Below are positions 32,886 to 40,578 of a stretch of 64,000 nucleotides of DNA, piece after piece. The notes below the pieces were generated by a model, which made no database searches, was not told the origin of the DNA, and worked only from the letters and a program-made list of their open reading frames with translations. A program made the position numbers and the translations under genes. Location: contig NZ_CP033926.1 in the NCBI RefSeq assembly GCF_003815775.1, positions 4,092,001 through 4,156,000 on the forward strand. The letters run 5' to 3'. Source of the DNA: Chryseobacterium joostei (GTDB taxonomy: Bacteria; Bacteroidota; Bacteroidia; Flavobacteriales; Weeksellaceae). How positions within the stretch are numbered: position 1 is the stretch's first letter; every line of letters begins with the position of its first letter.

Positions 32886-34232
32886 ATGTCTACTTTTCAC
32901 AGAACTGCCGCGTTTCATACACTTGGCTGCAAATTAAACTTTGCAGAAACATCTACTATTGCCCGTCAATTAACAGATGCAGGTTATGATAAGGTAAGCT
33001 TTGATGAAAGAGCAAATATCTATGTAATCAATACATGTTCGGTAACAGAAAATGCTGACCGTGAGTGTAAGCTGCATGTAAAGAGAGCAATGAAGGCTAA
33101 TCCAGAGGGATTGGTTGTTATTGTAGGCTGCTATGCACAGTTGAAGCCTGAAGAAATTTCACAGATTGAGGGAGTTGATCTTGTTTTGGGAGCTAAAGAA
33201 AAATTCAATATTCTAAGCTACCTTGACGATTTAGAGAAAACTGACAATGAAGGAATTGTTCATTCATGTGAGATTGAAGAAACTGATTTCTTTATCGGAA
33301 GCTATTCTATCGGTGACAGAACAAGAGCTTTTCTGAAAGTTCAGGATGGATGTGACTATAAGTGTACTTATTGTACCATTCCATTGGCAAGAGGAATTTC
33401 TCGTTCAGATACTATTGAAAATGTTCTGAGAAATGCTACAGAAATTGCAGCTAAAGATATCAAGGAAATTGTACTTACCGGTGTAAACATTGGTGATTAT
33501 GGTAAAGGTGAGTTCGGTAACAAAAGACACGAACATACTTTTCTTGATCTAATTTCTGAACTGGATAAAGTAGACGGAATCGAAAGAATCCGGATCTCTT
33601 CCATTGAACCTAACCTTTTAAAGGATGAAAGTATAGAGCTGGTTTCTAAAAGCAGAAGCTTTGTTCCGCATTTTCATATTCCTTTACAGTCTGGATGCGA
33701 TGATTTATTGAAAAAAATGAAGCGTCGTTACCTTACTAAGCTATATAATGATAGAGTAAACAAAATCCGTGAGGTAATGCCTGACGCAGCCATTGGTGTG
33801 GATGTGATTGTAGGATTTCCAGGAGAAACAGAGGAGAAATTTATGGAAACCTATAATTTCCTTAATAATCTTCCAATTACCTATCTTCACGTATTTACTT
33901 ATTCTGAAAGAGAAAATACGGAAGCTTCAGAAATGGGTGATGTTGTTCCTATTCCAGAAAGAAAAAAACGTAATAAAATGCTTAGAATTCTTTCTGAAAA
34001 GAAAAAAATGGCATTTTATCAGACGCAGCTAGGAAAAACGCTTCCTGTACTTTGGGAGCATGAAAATAAAGACGGGAAAATGTTTGGCTTCACAGAAAAT
34101 TATGTGAGAGTTCAGAAAGACTTTGATCCTGCATTCGTCAATCAAATCGAATTTCTAAATTTAGAAAAAATCCTGTCAGATGGCACAGTTTCTGTGCAAT
34201 CTTCTTACCAAAACTTTTTAGCAAAAGCATAG
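32886..34232 (+). CDS. mtaB: tRNA t6A37 methylthiotransferase MtaB
   Basis: This radical SAM enzyme converts t6A37 to ms2t6A37 in tRNAs that read ANN codons. The 448-aa protein has the N-terminal UPF0004 domain with three cysteines (LGCKLNF, NTCSVTENAD, VGCYAQ) for one iron-sulfur cluster. The radical SAM motif GCDYKCTYCTIPLARG (CxxxCxxC, near residues 156-171) holds the other. IRISSIEPN and a C-terminal TRAM domain complete the family plan. It has its own strong promoter and a Shine-Dalgarno-like AGGAG site. Confidence 0.95.
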   Translation: MSTFHRTAAFHTLGCKLNFAETSTIARQLTDAGYDKVSFDERANIYVINTCSVTENADRECKLHVKRAMKANPEGLVVIVGCYAQLKPEEISQIEGVDLVLGAKEKFNILSYLDDLEKTDNEGIVHSCEIEETDFFIGSYSIGDRTRAFLKVQDGCDYKCTYCTIPLARGISRSDTIENVLRNATEIAAKDIKEIVLTGVNIGDYGKGEFGNKRHEHTFLDLISELDKVDGIERIRISSIEPNLLKDESIELVSKSRSFVPHFHIPLQSGCDDLLKKMKRRYLTKLYNDRVNKIREVMPDAAIGVDVIVGFPGETEEKFMETYNFLNNLPITYLHVFTYSERENTEASEMGDVVPIPERKKRNKMLRILSEKKKMAFYQTQLGKTLPVLWEHENKDGKMFGFTENYVRVQKDFDPAFVNQIEFLNLEKILSDGTVSVQSSYQNFLAKA

Positions 34233-34284
34233 GCTCTTTGCAAAATTTCCACTAAATTTATTTTTAACTTTAAATACTACATTC

Positions 34285-35802
34285 ATGAGAGATAAGTTTT
34301 TATCTTGGGGAATTGTATTAGTACTTGCTACATGGGCTGTAGCATTACTAATCAGAGCGCATTATTGGATACCTACGCTGTTATCCGCAATCTATGCATT
34401 GGGTGTTTACAATGCTTACCAATCGAAACATGCTATTTTGAGGAACTTCCCTGTGCTGGGGTACTTCAGGTATTTTTTCGAAAGTATTTCACCGGAAATG
34501 CAGCAATATTTCATAGAAAGGGAGACCGATGGGAAGCCTTTTCCAAGAAATCAGCGTTCTGCAGTATACAGACGTGCTAAAAACTTAAGTGATACGGTTG
34601 CTTTTGGTACACAGCTGGAAGTTAATCATAGAAAATATGAGGGAATTAAGCATTCAATTTATGCTAAATCTCCTTCAGAAGAGCTACCAAGAGTTTGGGT
34701 AGGGGGAGAGCAATGTACACAGCCTTACCATGCATCACTGTTTAATATTTCAGCAATGAGTTTTGGAGCTTTGAGTGACAGAGCACAGATTTCATTGAAT
34801 AGAGGAGCAAAAAAAGGGAATTTTTATCATAATACAGGAGAAGGAGGAATTTCACCTTACCACATGGAAGGAGGAGATTTATGCTGGCAGATTGGAACAG
34901 GATACTTTGGATGTCGTGATGATGAGGGGAAATTTAATCCTGAATTATTTGCAAAATATTCTACACTTCCTAATGTGAAAATGGTAGAAATCAAATTATC
35001 ACAAGGAGCAAAACCGGGGCATGGAGGAGTACTTCCAGGGGTTAAAAACACTCCGGAAATTGCTGCAATTCGTCACGTAACACCTGGTATGACCGTTATT
35101 TCACCACCATCTCATACTTCTTTTTCTGATGCGGCCGGATTATTAAGGTTTGTACAGGAGCTAAGAGAACTTTCAGGAGGAAAACCAGTTGGGTTTAAGC
35201 TTTGTATTGGTGATACAAAAGAATTTGAGGATATCTGTGTACAAATGAATGTACTGAAGATTTACCCTGATTTTATTACTATTGATGGAGCAGAAGGAGG
35301 AACAGGTGCAGCACCACCTGAATTCTCAGATGGAGTAGGGATGCCTTTGGAGCCAGCCTTGATATTTGTAAACAGAACATTGAACAATTATAACCTTAGA
35401 CATAAATTAAGAGTTATTGCCAGTGGTAAAGTTCTTACGAGTTTAGATATCTTAAGAGCGGTTGCTATGGGAGCAGATATGTGTAACAATGCAAGAGGAT
35501 TTATGTTCTCTTTAGGATGTATTCAGGCATTAAGATGTAATTCAAACAACTGTCCTACGGGAGTTGCAACACAGGATAAAATGCTTATTAAAGGACTTGA
35601 TGTGACGGACAAGGCGGAAAGGGTGTATCACTTCCATAAAAACACACTTCATACCTGCAATGAGCTAATTGCTGCAGCCGGAAGAAGTTCCTATGAAGAA
35701 GTAGATGCAACAATGTTTATGAGAGGAGATGAATTCGACCATCTTGCAGACCTATATTTCCCGGATATTTTAGGAAATGTAAAGCAAAAAGCAAGATCTT
35801 AA
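34285..35802 (+). CDS. FMN-binding glutamate-synthase-like protein
   Basis: Two N-terminal hydrophobic segments (residues about 5-38, WGIVLVLATWAVALLIRA and WIPTLLSAIYALGVY) anchor the 505-aa protein in the membrane. The rest is the FMN/FeS domain of glutamate synthase: MSFGALSDRAQISLNRGAKK, HNTGEGGISPYH, KLSQGAKPGHGGVLPG, DGAEGGTGAAP, then CIQALRCNSNNCPTGVATQ with clustered cysteines for an iron-sulfur cluster. The glutaminase domain of true GltB is absent. Relatives of this size are annotated as glutamate synthase family proteins; the reaction is not established. Confidence 0.9.
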   Translation: MRDKFLSWGIVLVLATWAVALLIRAHYWIPTLLSAIYALGVYNAYQSKHAILRNFPVLGYFRYFFESISPEMQQYFIERETDGKPFPRNQRSAVYRRAKNLSDTVAFGTQLEVNHRKYEGIKHSIYAKSPSEELPRVWVGGEQCTQPYHASLFNISAMSFGALSDRAQISLNRGAKKGNFYHNTGEGGISPYHMEGGDLCWQIGTGYFGCRDDEGKFNPELFAKYSTLPNVKMVEIKLSQGAKPGHGGVLPGVKNTPEIAAIRHVTPGMTVISPPSHTSFSDAAGLLRFVQELRELSGGKPVGFKLCIGDTKEFEDICVQMNVLKIYPDFITIDGAEGGTGAAPPEFSDGVGMPLEPALIFVNRTLNNYNLRHKLRVIASGKVLTSLDILRAVAMGADMCNNARGFMFSLGCIQALRCNSNNCPTGVATQDKMLIKGLDVTDKAERVYHFHKNTLHTCNELIAAAGRSSYEEVDATMFMRGDEFDHLADLYFPDILGNVKQKARS

Positions 35803-35850
35803 TAACAGAATAAATAAAGCTGTCTTAAGCAGATGATTTAAAACATAAAA

Positions 35851-35888
35851 AAATCAGAATAGCATATTGTCTATTCTGATTTTTTTGC
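35851..35888 (+). terminator. Terminator after the glutamate-synthase-like gene
   Basis: ATCAGAATAG (35853-35862) pairs perfectly with CTATTCTGAT (35871-35880), followed by six T. Confidence 0.88.
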
Positions 35889-36019
35889 TTTACAAATAAG
35901 ATCTTGTGAACTAGAATTATGATATAATAAAGATGAGGTTCTTACAGGTTTTCGGCTCATAAAGTGAGATTTTAAGATCTTAATCAACCCTCTTTATATA
36001 AAGTTCTTGAAAACGTTTA

Positions 36020-36057
36020 TAAATAAAAAACCGCCTGTGGTAGGCGGTTTTTTATTT
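36020..36057. terminator. Bidirectional terminator
   Basis: AAATAAAAAACCGCC, TGTGGTA, GGCGGTTTTTTATTT: a strong GC stem with A and T tracts on both sides. On the minus strand it ends the FKBP-like lipoprotein gene. Confidence 0.88.
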
Positions 36058-36068
36058 GTTTATATTTT

Positions 36069-36815
36069 TTAGTCTTGATCTGGAGTTCTCGTTTTACTTC
36101 CATAGATTTGGAAATTGAAAACAAAAGACTTATTTCTATAAGTTTGCCCTAGATATTGATAATGAGCATTTCTTGCAAAAGCTGCTTTTGATGGCACAAT
36201 GATTACCCCTTGTAAGTTATAAGGAGTTTCACTTGGTAAATCATTAAAAGAACTGAATTTTTGCAATGCTTCCTTAAATCCTGCTATTTCATAATAACCG
36301 GGTTGCTGTGCTGCTGTAGTGGTCGCTTTATCTAACACACTTTTTTTAACGTGATAATACATTGGATCTATCAAAGGAAGAGTACTTCCATCTATGGTAT
36401 TTAGAAATGCAGATTTTGCTGTAAATACTACACTTCCATTGTTATCAGCAGCTAGGTAAGAATAACCTCTACCCATTATTTTAATAATATTCCCTTCTAA
36501 GATTGGTTGAGCGTCAGTTGGAGCTGGTTGTGCACCATTTCTCATGATATAAATTGTTCCTGAAGGAAGCCTTTTAACGTCTAGTGCAGATAATTTCTTT
36601 TCCTTATCATCAGCAGTATCGGTAGCACTGAAAGGTTTTATATTTCCTTGTACATCAAGATAATTTTCATCCATAAATTTATTAATAGCCTGTTCATCAT
36701 AGCTATTCTGGACGTTGATGTCTTCCGGCTCTACATAATAATCCAATTCATCATCTTTTTTACATGCAGAAAAACACAAAGATCCCGCAAGGATATATAA
36801 AAATATTTTTTTCAT
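36069..36815 (-). CDS. FKBP-like lipoprotein
   Basis: The lipoprotein signal MKKIFLYILAGSLCFSAC (lipobox FSAC) anchors a 248-aa protein. The C-terminal 100 residues follow an FKBP peptidyl-prolyl isomerase pattern: GFKEALQKFSSFND, NLQGVIIVPSKAAFARNAHY, then KSFVFNFQIYGSK as the last strand. Several active-site aromatic positions of FKBP are hard to place, so catalysis is uncertain. Flavobacteria use FKBP lipoproteins such as GldI for gliding; this protein is larger and I do not call it GldI. It is divergent from the S4 gene with 55 bp between starts. Confidence 0.65.
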   Translation of the reverse strand: MKKIFLYILAGSLCFSACKKDDELDYYVEPEDINVQNSYDEQAINKFMDENYLDVQGNIKPFSATDTADDKEKKLSALDVKRLPSGTIYIMRNGAQPAPTDAQPILEGNIIKIMGRGYSYLAADNNGSVVFTAKSAFLNTIDGSTLPLIDPMYYHVKKSVLDKATTTAAQQPGYYEIAGFKEALQKFSSFNDLPSETPYNLQGVIIVPSKAAFARNAHYQYLGQTYRNKSFVFNFQIYGSKTRTPDQD

Positions 36816-36870
36816 TTCAAAAAACTTTAATTACTTTACAAATAATATAACGGCAAAAGTATAAAAAATT

Positions 36871-37308
36871 ATGAGAATAGATAAATTTTTGTGGAGCATT
36901 CGTTTTTATAAGACTAGAAATATTGCGTCAGAGGAGATTAAAAAGAATAGGGTTTCCATAGGAACCTCTGCCGTAAAGTCATCTAAGGAGGTAAAAGAAG
37001 GAGATGTTATTAAGATCCGCAAGAATCAAATTGATTATAAAATAAAAGTGATTCAGATCCCTAAAAGCAGAATTGGGGCAAAATTAGTTCCAATGCATAT
37101 ACAGGATGTAACAGATAAGGAACAATATGAACTTCTGAAACTTCGCAAAATGTCACAGGATTATTACAGAAATAAAGGAGAGGGAAGACCTACGAAAAAG
37201 GACAGGAGAGATATGGATGACTATGTAGGTAATGATATCGCCGCAGACTTTACAGATTGGGATGATTTCTTCGGAGAAACTGCTGATGATACCGAAAGTG
37301 AAGATTAA
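36871..37308 (+). CDS. S4 RNA-binding protein, Hsp15-like
   Basis: A 145-aa basic protein whose first 60 residues are an S4 domain (MRIDKFLWSIRFYKTRN, SVGT-like VSIGTSAVKSSKEVKEGDVI). The next part is LysArg-rich with RRDMDDYVGND near the end, followed by an acidic tail. Hsp15-type S4 proteins bind 50S subunits carrying stalled nascent chains. The role is inferred from the domain. It is convergent with aroK across a shared terminator. Confidence 0.88.
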   Translation: MRIDKFLWSIRFYKTRNIASEEIKKNRVSIGTSAVKSSKEVKEGDVIKIRKNQIDYKIKVIQIPKSRIGAKLVPMHIQDVTDKEQYELLKLRKMSQDYYRNKGEGRPTKKDRRDMDDYVGNDIAADFTDWDDFFGETADDTESED

Positions 37309-37313
37309 AATTA

Positions 37314-37346
37314 AAATAAAAAAGCTCTAGTGATAGAGCTTTTCTA
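37314..37346. terminator. Bidirectional terminator between S4 gene and aroK
   Basis: AAAAGCTCTA, GTGA loop, TAGAGCTTTT (37319-37342) with A/T tracts on both sides. Confidence 0.8.
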
Positions 37347-37842
37347 TTATTTCTTTTACAATGTCGTCCGGTTCTCTGGCATCTGTGCCGATGCTGAACT
37401 GAGCTTTACTGTAAAATTGATTTCTTTCAAATAGATGTTTGGCTATGAATTCCGGTAGATCTTCATCTGAAATATTGGCAATGATTGGCCTTTTTTCTTT
37501 CTGTTTGGAAAGCCTCTCAACCAAAGTTCCCACAGAAGCTCTTAGAAATATACTCTTAGAGTTATGATTGATGATCTCCATATTGTTATAATATACTGGA
37601 GTTCCTCCGCCAAGGCTTAAAACTACATTTTCCTCAGAAGCCAATATTTCTTCAAGGGCTTCTCTTTCAAGCTTTCTAAAGTAAATTTCCCCCTTTTTTT
37701 CGAATATTTCAGGAATGGTTAATTTACTCTTTCTGGAAATCTCTTTATCAAGATCGATCAGTTTAAAATCTATTTTTTCGCTTAATATTTTGGAAATGTG
37801 AGATTTGCCACACCCCATGTATCCAATTAGTGAAATTATCAT
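37327..37842 (-). CDS. aroK: Shikimate kinase
   Basis: Catalyses ATP-dependent phosphorylation of shikimate on the route to chorismate. The 171-aa P-loop protein has GYMGCGKSHISKIL (Walker A, residues 7-20), the shikimate-binding DLDKEISRKSKLTIPEIFEK and FRKLERE, LSLGGGTPVYY, and the lid KQKEKRPII. Its terminator overlaps the 3' end of the gene. No other aro gene is nearby. Confidence 0.95.
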   Translation of the reverse strand: MIISLIGYMGCGKSHISKILSEKIDFKLIDLDKEISRKSKLTIPEIFEKKGEIYFRKLEREALEEILASEENVVLSLGGGTPVYYNNMEIINHNSKSIFLRASVGTLVERLSKQKEKRPIIANISDEDLPEFIAKHLFERNQFYSKAQFSIGTDAREPDDIVKEIIEKLYH

Positions 37843-37874
37843 GAATTTTTTTTAAACAAATTTGCGAAAAAGTT

Positions 37875-37903
37875 TTGAGATAAAGAAAAAAGTCATATCT
37901 TTG
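37875..37903 (+). promoter_or_regulatory. Promoter of the tRNA operon
   Basis: TTG (37875-37877), 18 bp, TATCTTTG (37896-37903). A full match to the Bacteroidota consensus, about 55 bp before the first tRNA. Confidence 0.88.
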
Positions 37904-37957
37904 CACCACTTAAAACAAGGGGCATTACTTAAATGAAAACTTGTTAGGTAAGTGGCC

Positions 37958-38030
37958 GACTCGGTAGCTCAGCTGGTAGAGCAATACACTTTTAATGTAT
38001 GGGTCCTGGGTTCGAATCCCAGCCGGGTCA
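37958..38030 (+). tRNA. tRNA-Lys (anticodon TTT), copy 1
   Basis: 73 nt without encoded CCA. The acceptor arms GACTCGG and CCGGGTC pair, the anticodon loop reads CTTTTAA with TTT at the anticodon, and the T loop TTCGAATC is canonical. It is identical to the copy at 38202. Confidence 0.97.
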
Positions 38031-38064
38031 CTAGCAATAAAATTACGATACCTGTAGTTTTGTT

Positions 38065-38147
38065 GCCTGCGTGGTGAAATTGGTAGACACGCCATCTTGA
38101 GGGGGTGGTTTCCTAAGGATGTGCTGGTTCGAGTCCAGTCGCAGGCA
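38065..38147 (+). tRNA. tRNA-Leu (anticodon GAG)
   Basis: 83 nt with a long variable arm. Acceptor arms GCCTGCG and CGCAGGC pair. The anticodon stem CCATC/GGTGG encloses TTGAGGG, giving anticodon GAG. T loop TTCGAGTC. CCA is not encoded. Confidence 0.96.
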
Positions 38148-38201
38148 CTGCAAAGAAAATTTTATAATTATAGTGAAAACAATTTCATTTTAATTGTGGC
38201 C

Positions 38202-38274
38202 GACTCGGTAGCTCAGCTGGTAGAGCAATACACTTTTAATGTATGGGTCCTGGGTTCGAATCCCAGCCGGGTCA
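38202..38274 (+). tRNA. tRNA-Lys (anticodon TTT), copy 2
   Basis: Identical to the tRNA at 37958-38030, including the flanking GTGGCC just upstream, which points to a duplication. Same operon as the two other tRNAs. Confidence 0.97.
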
Positions 38275-38329
38275 CAAGTTTACTGAAAAGTAAATTTTTT
38301 TCATATTAATATTTTGTGATTTGGTGTTT

Positions 38330-38366
38330 CAAAGGTCTCTTTCAAGAGGCCTTTGATTTTTGTATT
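38330..38366 (+). terminator. Terminator of the tRNA operon
   Basis: CAAAGGTCTCTT and AAGAGGCCTTTG pair with one T-G wobble, followed by ATTTTTG. Confidence 0.8.
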
Positions 38367-38387
38367 AATAATCAATTCTAAAAAAAT

Positions 38388-38726
38388 ATGAGTGATATTA
38401 GTATTATTGATGAAGAATTAGCGTGGATGATTGTTGCAGTATTATTGTCTGCCGGAATTTTCTTTGTGATTTTTTTATATCATATAATTCGTGCCTATAT
38501 AAAATCCAATAAAGAAAAAGTAAAATTTAAAGATACCAGATCATATGGTTATATTTTAGGAGGTGGTTCTATCATCGGCTTTGAATTTTTTTGTCTACTA
38601 TTTCTTGAAGCAAAAAGTGAGATTATTAAAAATATTGCAACAGGAATCTTTTCTGTGGTATTGTTTTTTTCTCCCATAATTATTTGGTTAATTGGTTCTT
38701 ATTACAATAAATCAAAAAAACTCTGA
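38388..38726 (+). CDS. Small integral membrane protein, 112 aa
   Basis: No family recognised. Three hydrophobic stretches are visible: AWMIVAVLLSAGIFFVIFLYHII (about 12-34), YILGGGSIIGFEFFCLLFLEA (about 55-75) and IATGIFSVVLFFSPIIIWLIG (about 83-103), separated by charged loops (KSNKEKVKFKDTRS). It lies between the tRNA operon and panC, which is convergent. Real coding is supported by the strongly ordered hydrophobic pattern and the terminator right after it. Confidence 0.65.
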   Translation: MSDISIIDEELAWMIVAVLLSAGIFFVIFLYHIIRAYIKSNKEKVKFKDTRSYGYILGGGSIIGFEFFCLLFLEAKSEIIKNIATGIFSVVLFFSPIIIWLIGSYYNKSKKL

Positions 38727-38749
38727 CGTTACCATCAGAGTTCTTGTTT
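38716..38749. terminator. Terminator between the membrane protein gene and panC
   Basis: AACTCTGA (38719-38726) pairs with TCAGAGTT, loop CGTTACCA, followed by CTTGTTTTAT. The first arm overlaps the stop of the upstream gene. Confidence 0.65.
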
Positions 38750-38774
38750 TATAAAGTATATATGGATTGTTATA

Positions 38775-39623
38775 CTAATCCAAATGCATATTATCAATTA
38801 ATCTTACTCCATCCACAACCACTACAATAAAGGCTCTGAAATTTCTGTCTTTATAGAAGAAATCAGTTTCCTGTAAAGTATTTTCATCCGCAATTAGGAA
38901 GTATTCAAGTTGCATTCCTTGTTGTTCGTCAAAAATATCTTCTACACGTTCCTTAATTTCGGGTATTGTAACAGTTCGGAACCAGTCATTTACTTTATTT
39001 AAAGTTTCATAAATGATTTTTGAGGCCTCTTTTCTATCTTCATGAAGCCTTTGGTTCCTTGAGCTTAATGCCAGTCCGTTTTCTGCTCTGTAAATAGAAA
39101 CTCCTTTTATTTTAACAGGAATATGTTTCTTGTCAACCATTTTTCTGATAATGGCAAGTTGCTGAAAGTCCTTTTCACCAAAGTAAGCAACATCCGGCTG
39201 TATTTGTCTGAAAAGCTCTTCTACAACTGTTCCTACACCGTCAAAGTGTCCCGGTCTGGATTTCCCTTCCATTTCATTTTCCAATCCATCAAAGTCATAA
39301 TGCTGGCTTTCTGCCTTTTCAGGGTAAATATCTGTCACTTCCGGGATATAGACAGCATCTACAAGTCCGGAGTTTTCCAGGATTAAAATATCCCTGTTAA
39401 TGTCTCTTGGGTACTTTTCAAGATCCTCAGGATTGTTGAATTGGGTCGGATTTACAAAAATTGAAGAAATAACAAGGTCATTCTCCTTTTTTGCTTCTTC
39501 ATACAGGGAAAGATGCCCCTTGTGCAGAGCTCCCATCGTAGGGGCGAAGCCAATTTTTTTCCCCATTTCCTTCTGTCTTTCAATGAAGTCCTGAAGGATT
39601 TTCCTGTTTTTTATAACTTCCAT
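38775..39623 (-). CDS. panC: Pantothenate synthetase
   Basis: PanC joins pantoate and beta-alanine at the expense of ATP in vitamin B5 synthesis. The 282-aa protein has PTMGALHKGHLSLY (HxGH, near residues 28-41), SIFVNPTQFNNPEDLEKYPR, YFGEKDFQQLAIIRKMV, and GLALSSRNQRL in place of KMSKS. It diverges from the glycogen-synthase-like gene, and this pairing next to DUF4270, glmS and gld genes is a layout I associate with flavobacteria. Confidence 0.97.
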   Translation of the reverse strand: MEVIKNRKILQDFIERQKEMGKKIGFAPTMGALHKGHLSLYEEAKKENDLVISSIFVNPTQFNNPEDLEKYPRDINRDILILENSGLVDAVYIPEVTDIYPEKAESQHYDFDGLENEMEGKSRPGHFDGVGTVVEELFRQIQPDVAYFGEKDFQQLAIIRKMVDKKHIPVKIKGVSIYRAENGLALSSRNQRLHEDRKEASKIIYETLNKVNDWFRTVTIPEIKERVEDIFDEQQGMQLEYFLIADENTLQETDFFYKDRNFRAFIVVVVDGVRLIDNMHLD

Positions 39624-39747
39624 AGTTTATTTTAATACTTATTCAAAAATACTAAAAATATCATATAATAAAGTGTGTTTTTAATAGTTTGGGAAAGGGA
39701 AATTTCGTAAAAAAATGTTAATTAAAATAATGTTGGATGTTTTTTTG

Positions 39748-39755
39748 TAATTTTG
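39748..39755 (+). promoter_or_regulatory. -7 element TAATTTTG before the glycogen-synthase-like gene
   Basis: TAATTTTG matches TAnnTTTG, 40 bp before the ATG at 39795; a TTG lies too close (12 bp) to serve as -33. It supports 39795 over an earlier ATG at 39753, which falls inside the element. Confidence 0.5.
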
Positions 39756-39794
39756 CACATTAAAGCATTTTTACAAAAACTAGATAGAAAATTT

Positions 39795-40565
39795 ATGCCG
39801 AATCAAAAAATACTGTACATTACGACAGAGATGTATCCATACCAAGAAGACACGAATATGGCTGCTGTTGTAAACAAAATGGCACTTAAGATGCACAATG
39901 AAGGCAATGATGTAAGAGTTTTTATGCCAAGATTTGGACAAATAAGTGAGAGAAAATTCCAACTTCATGAGGTGATCCGTCTTTCGGGGATGAACATTAT
40001 TATCAATGACCTGGATCAGCCTCTAATCATTAAAGTAGCGTCTCTTCCGGGGGAAAGACTGCAGGTTTACTTTATTGATAACGAAGAATACTTCAAAAGA
40101 AAGCAATACTATTTTGATGATGAGGGAACGCCTTTCGACGATAACGACGAAAGAGCTATTTTCTTTGCCAGAGGGGTTATTGAAACAATCAAGAAGCTGA
40201 ATTGGGTTCCGGACGTGATCCATTTAAATGGATGGATGTCTTCTTTTGTTCCAATTTATCTTAAGACTTACTACGAATCAGATACTTACTTCAAGGATGC
40301 TAAAATTGTTCTTTCCCTATACAATGAGAAAGATGCAGACCTTGATAAAAAGATTGATGAAAAGCTAAAGTTCGATAATATTTCAGGATTAAAAGCGTTA
40401 GATAATCCAACAATCAAAAGTTTTGTTATCGAAAGTATGAACTATGTAGATGCCGTTGTAAAAGGAGATGAATTTCTGGATGAAGACCTTGATAAGGCTT
40501 TTAACGAAACGACGATCCAAAAGTCGGAGTATCTTGACGTAGATTCTATAAATCAACTTTATTAA
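39795..40565 (+). CDS. Glycogen/starch-synthase-like protein, N-terminal half only
   Basis: The 256-aa product covers only the N-terminal Rossmann domain of a GT5 glycogen synthase: MPNQKILYITTEMYPY, AAVVNKMALKMHNEGNDVRVFMPRFGQ, VYFIDNEEYF and PDVIHLNGWMSSFVPIYLKT. The C-terminal GT-B half with the nucleotide-sugar site is missing, and the KxGG motif near the N terminus reads NMAAV. It is therefore unlikely to make glycogen by itself. The end (FLDEDLDKAFNETT) is unlike a random truncation, so the short form seems stable. It is followed by the DUF4270 gene after 13 bp. Confidence 0.8.
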   Translation: MPNQKILYITTEMYPYQEDTNMAAVVNKMALKMHNEGNDVRVFMPRFGQISERKFQLHEVIRLSGMNIIINDLDQPLIIKVASLPGERLQVYFIDNEEYFKRKQYYFDDEGTPFDDNDERAIFFARGVIETIKKLNWVPDVIHLNGWMSSFVPIYLKTYYESDTYFKDAKIVLSLYNEKDADLDKKIDEKLKFDNISGLKALDNPTIKSFVIESMNYVDAVVKGDEFLDEDLDKAFNETTIQKSEYLDVDSINQLY

Positions 40566-40578
40566 AAACACATTTTTA

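Noticed and set aside
37958..38274. tRNA genes as an integration site
   Set aside because: No integrase, no phage genes and no repeat of the tRNA 3' end elsewhere; the duplicated Lys genes are complete tRNAs.
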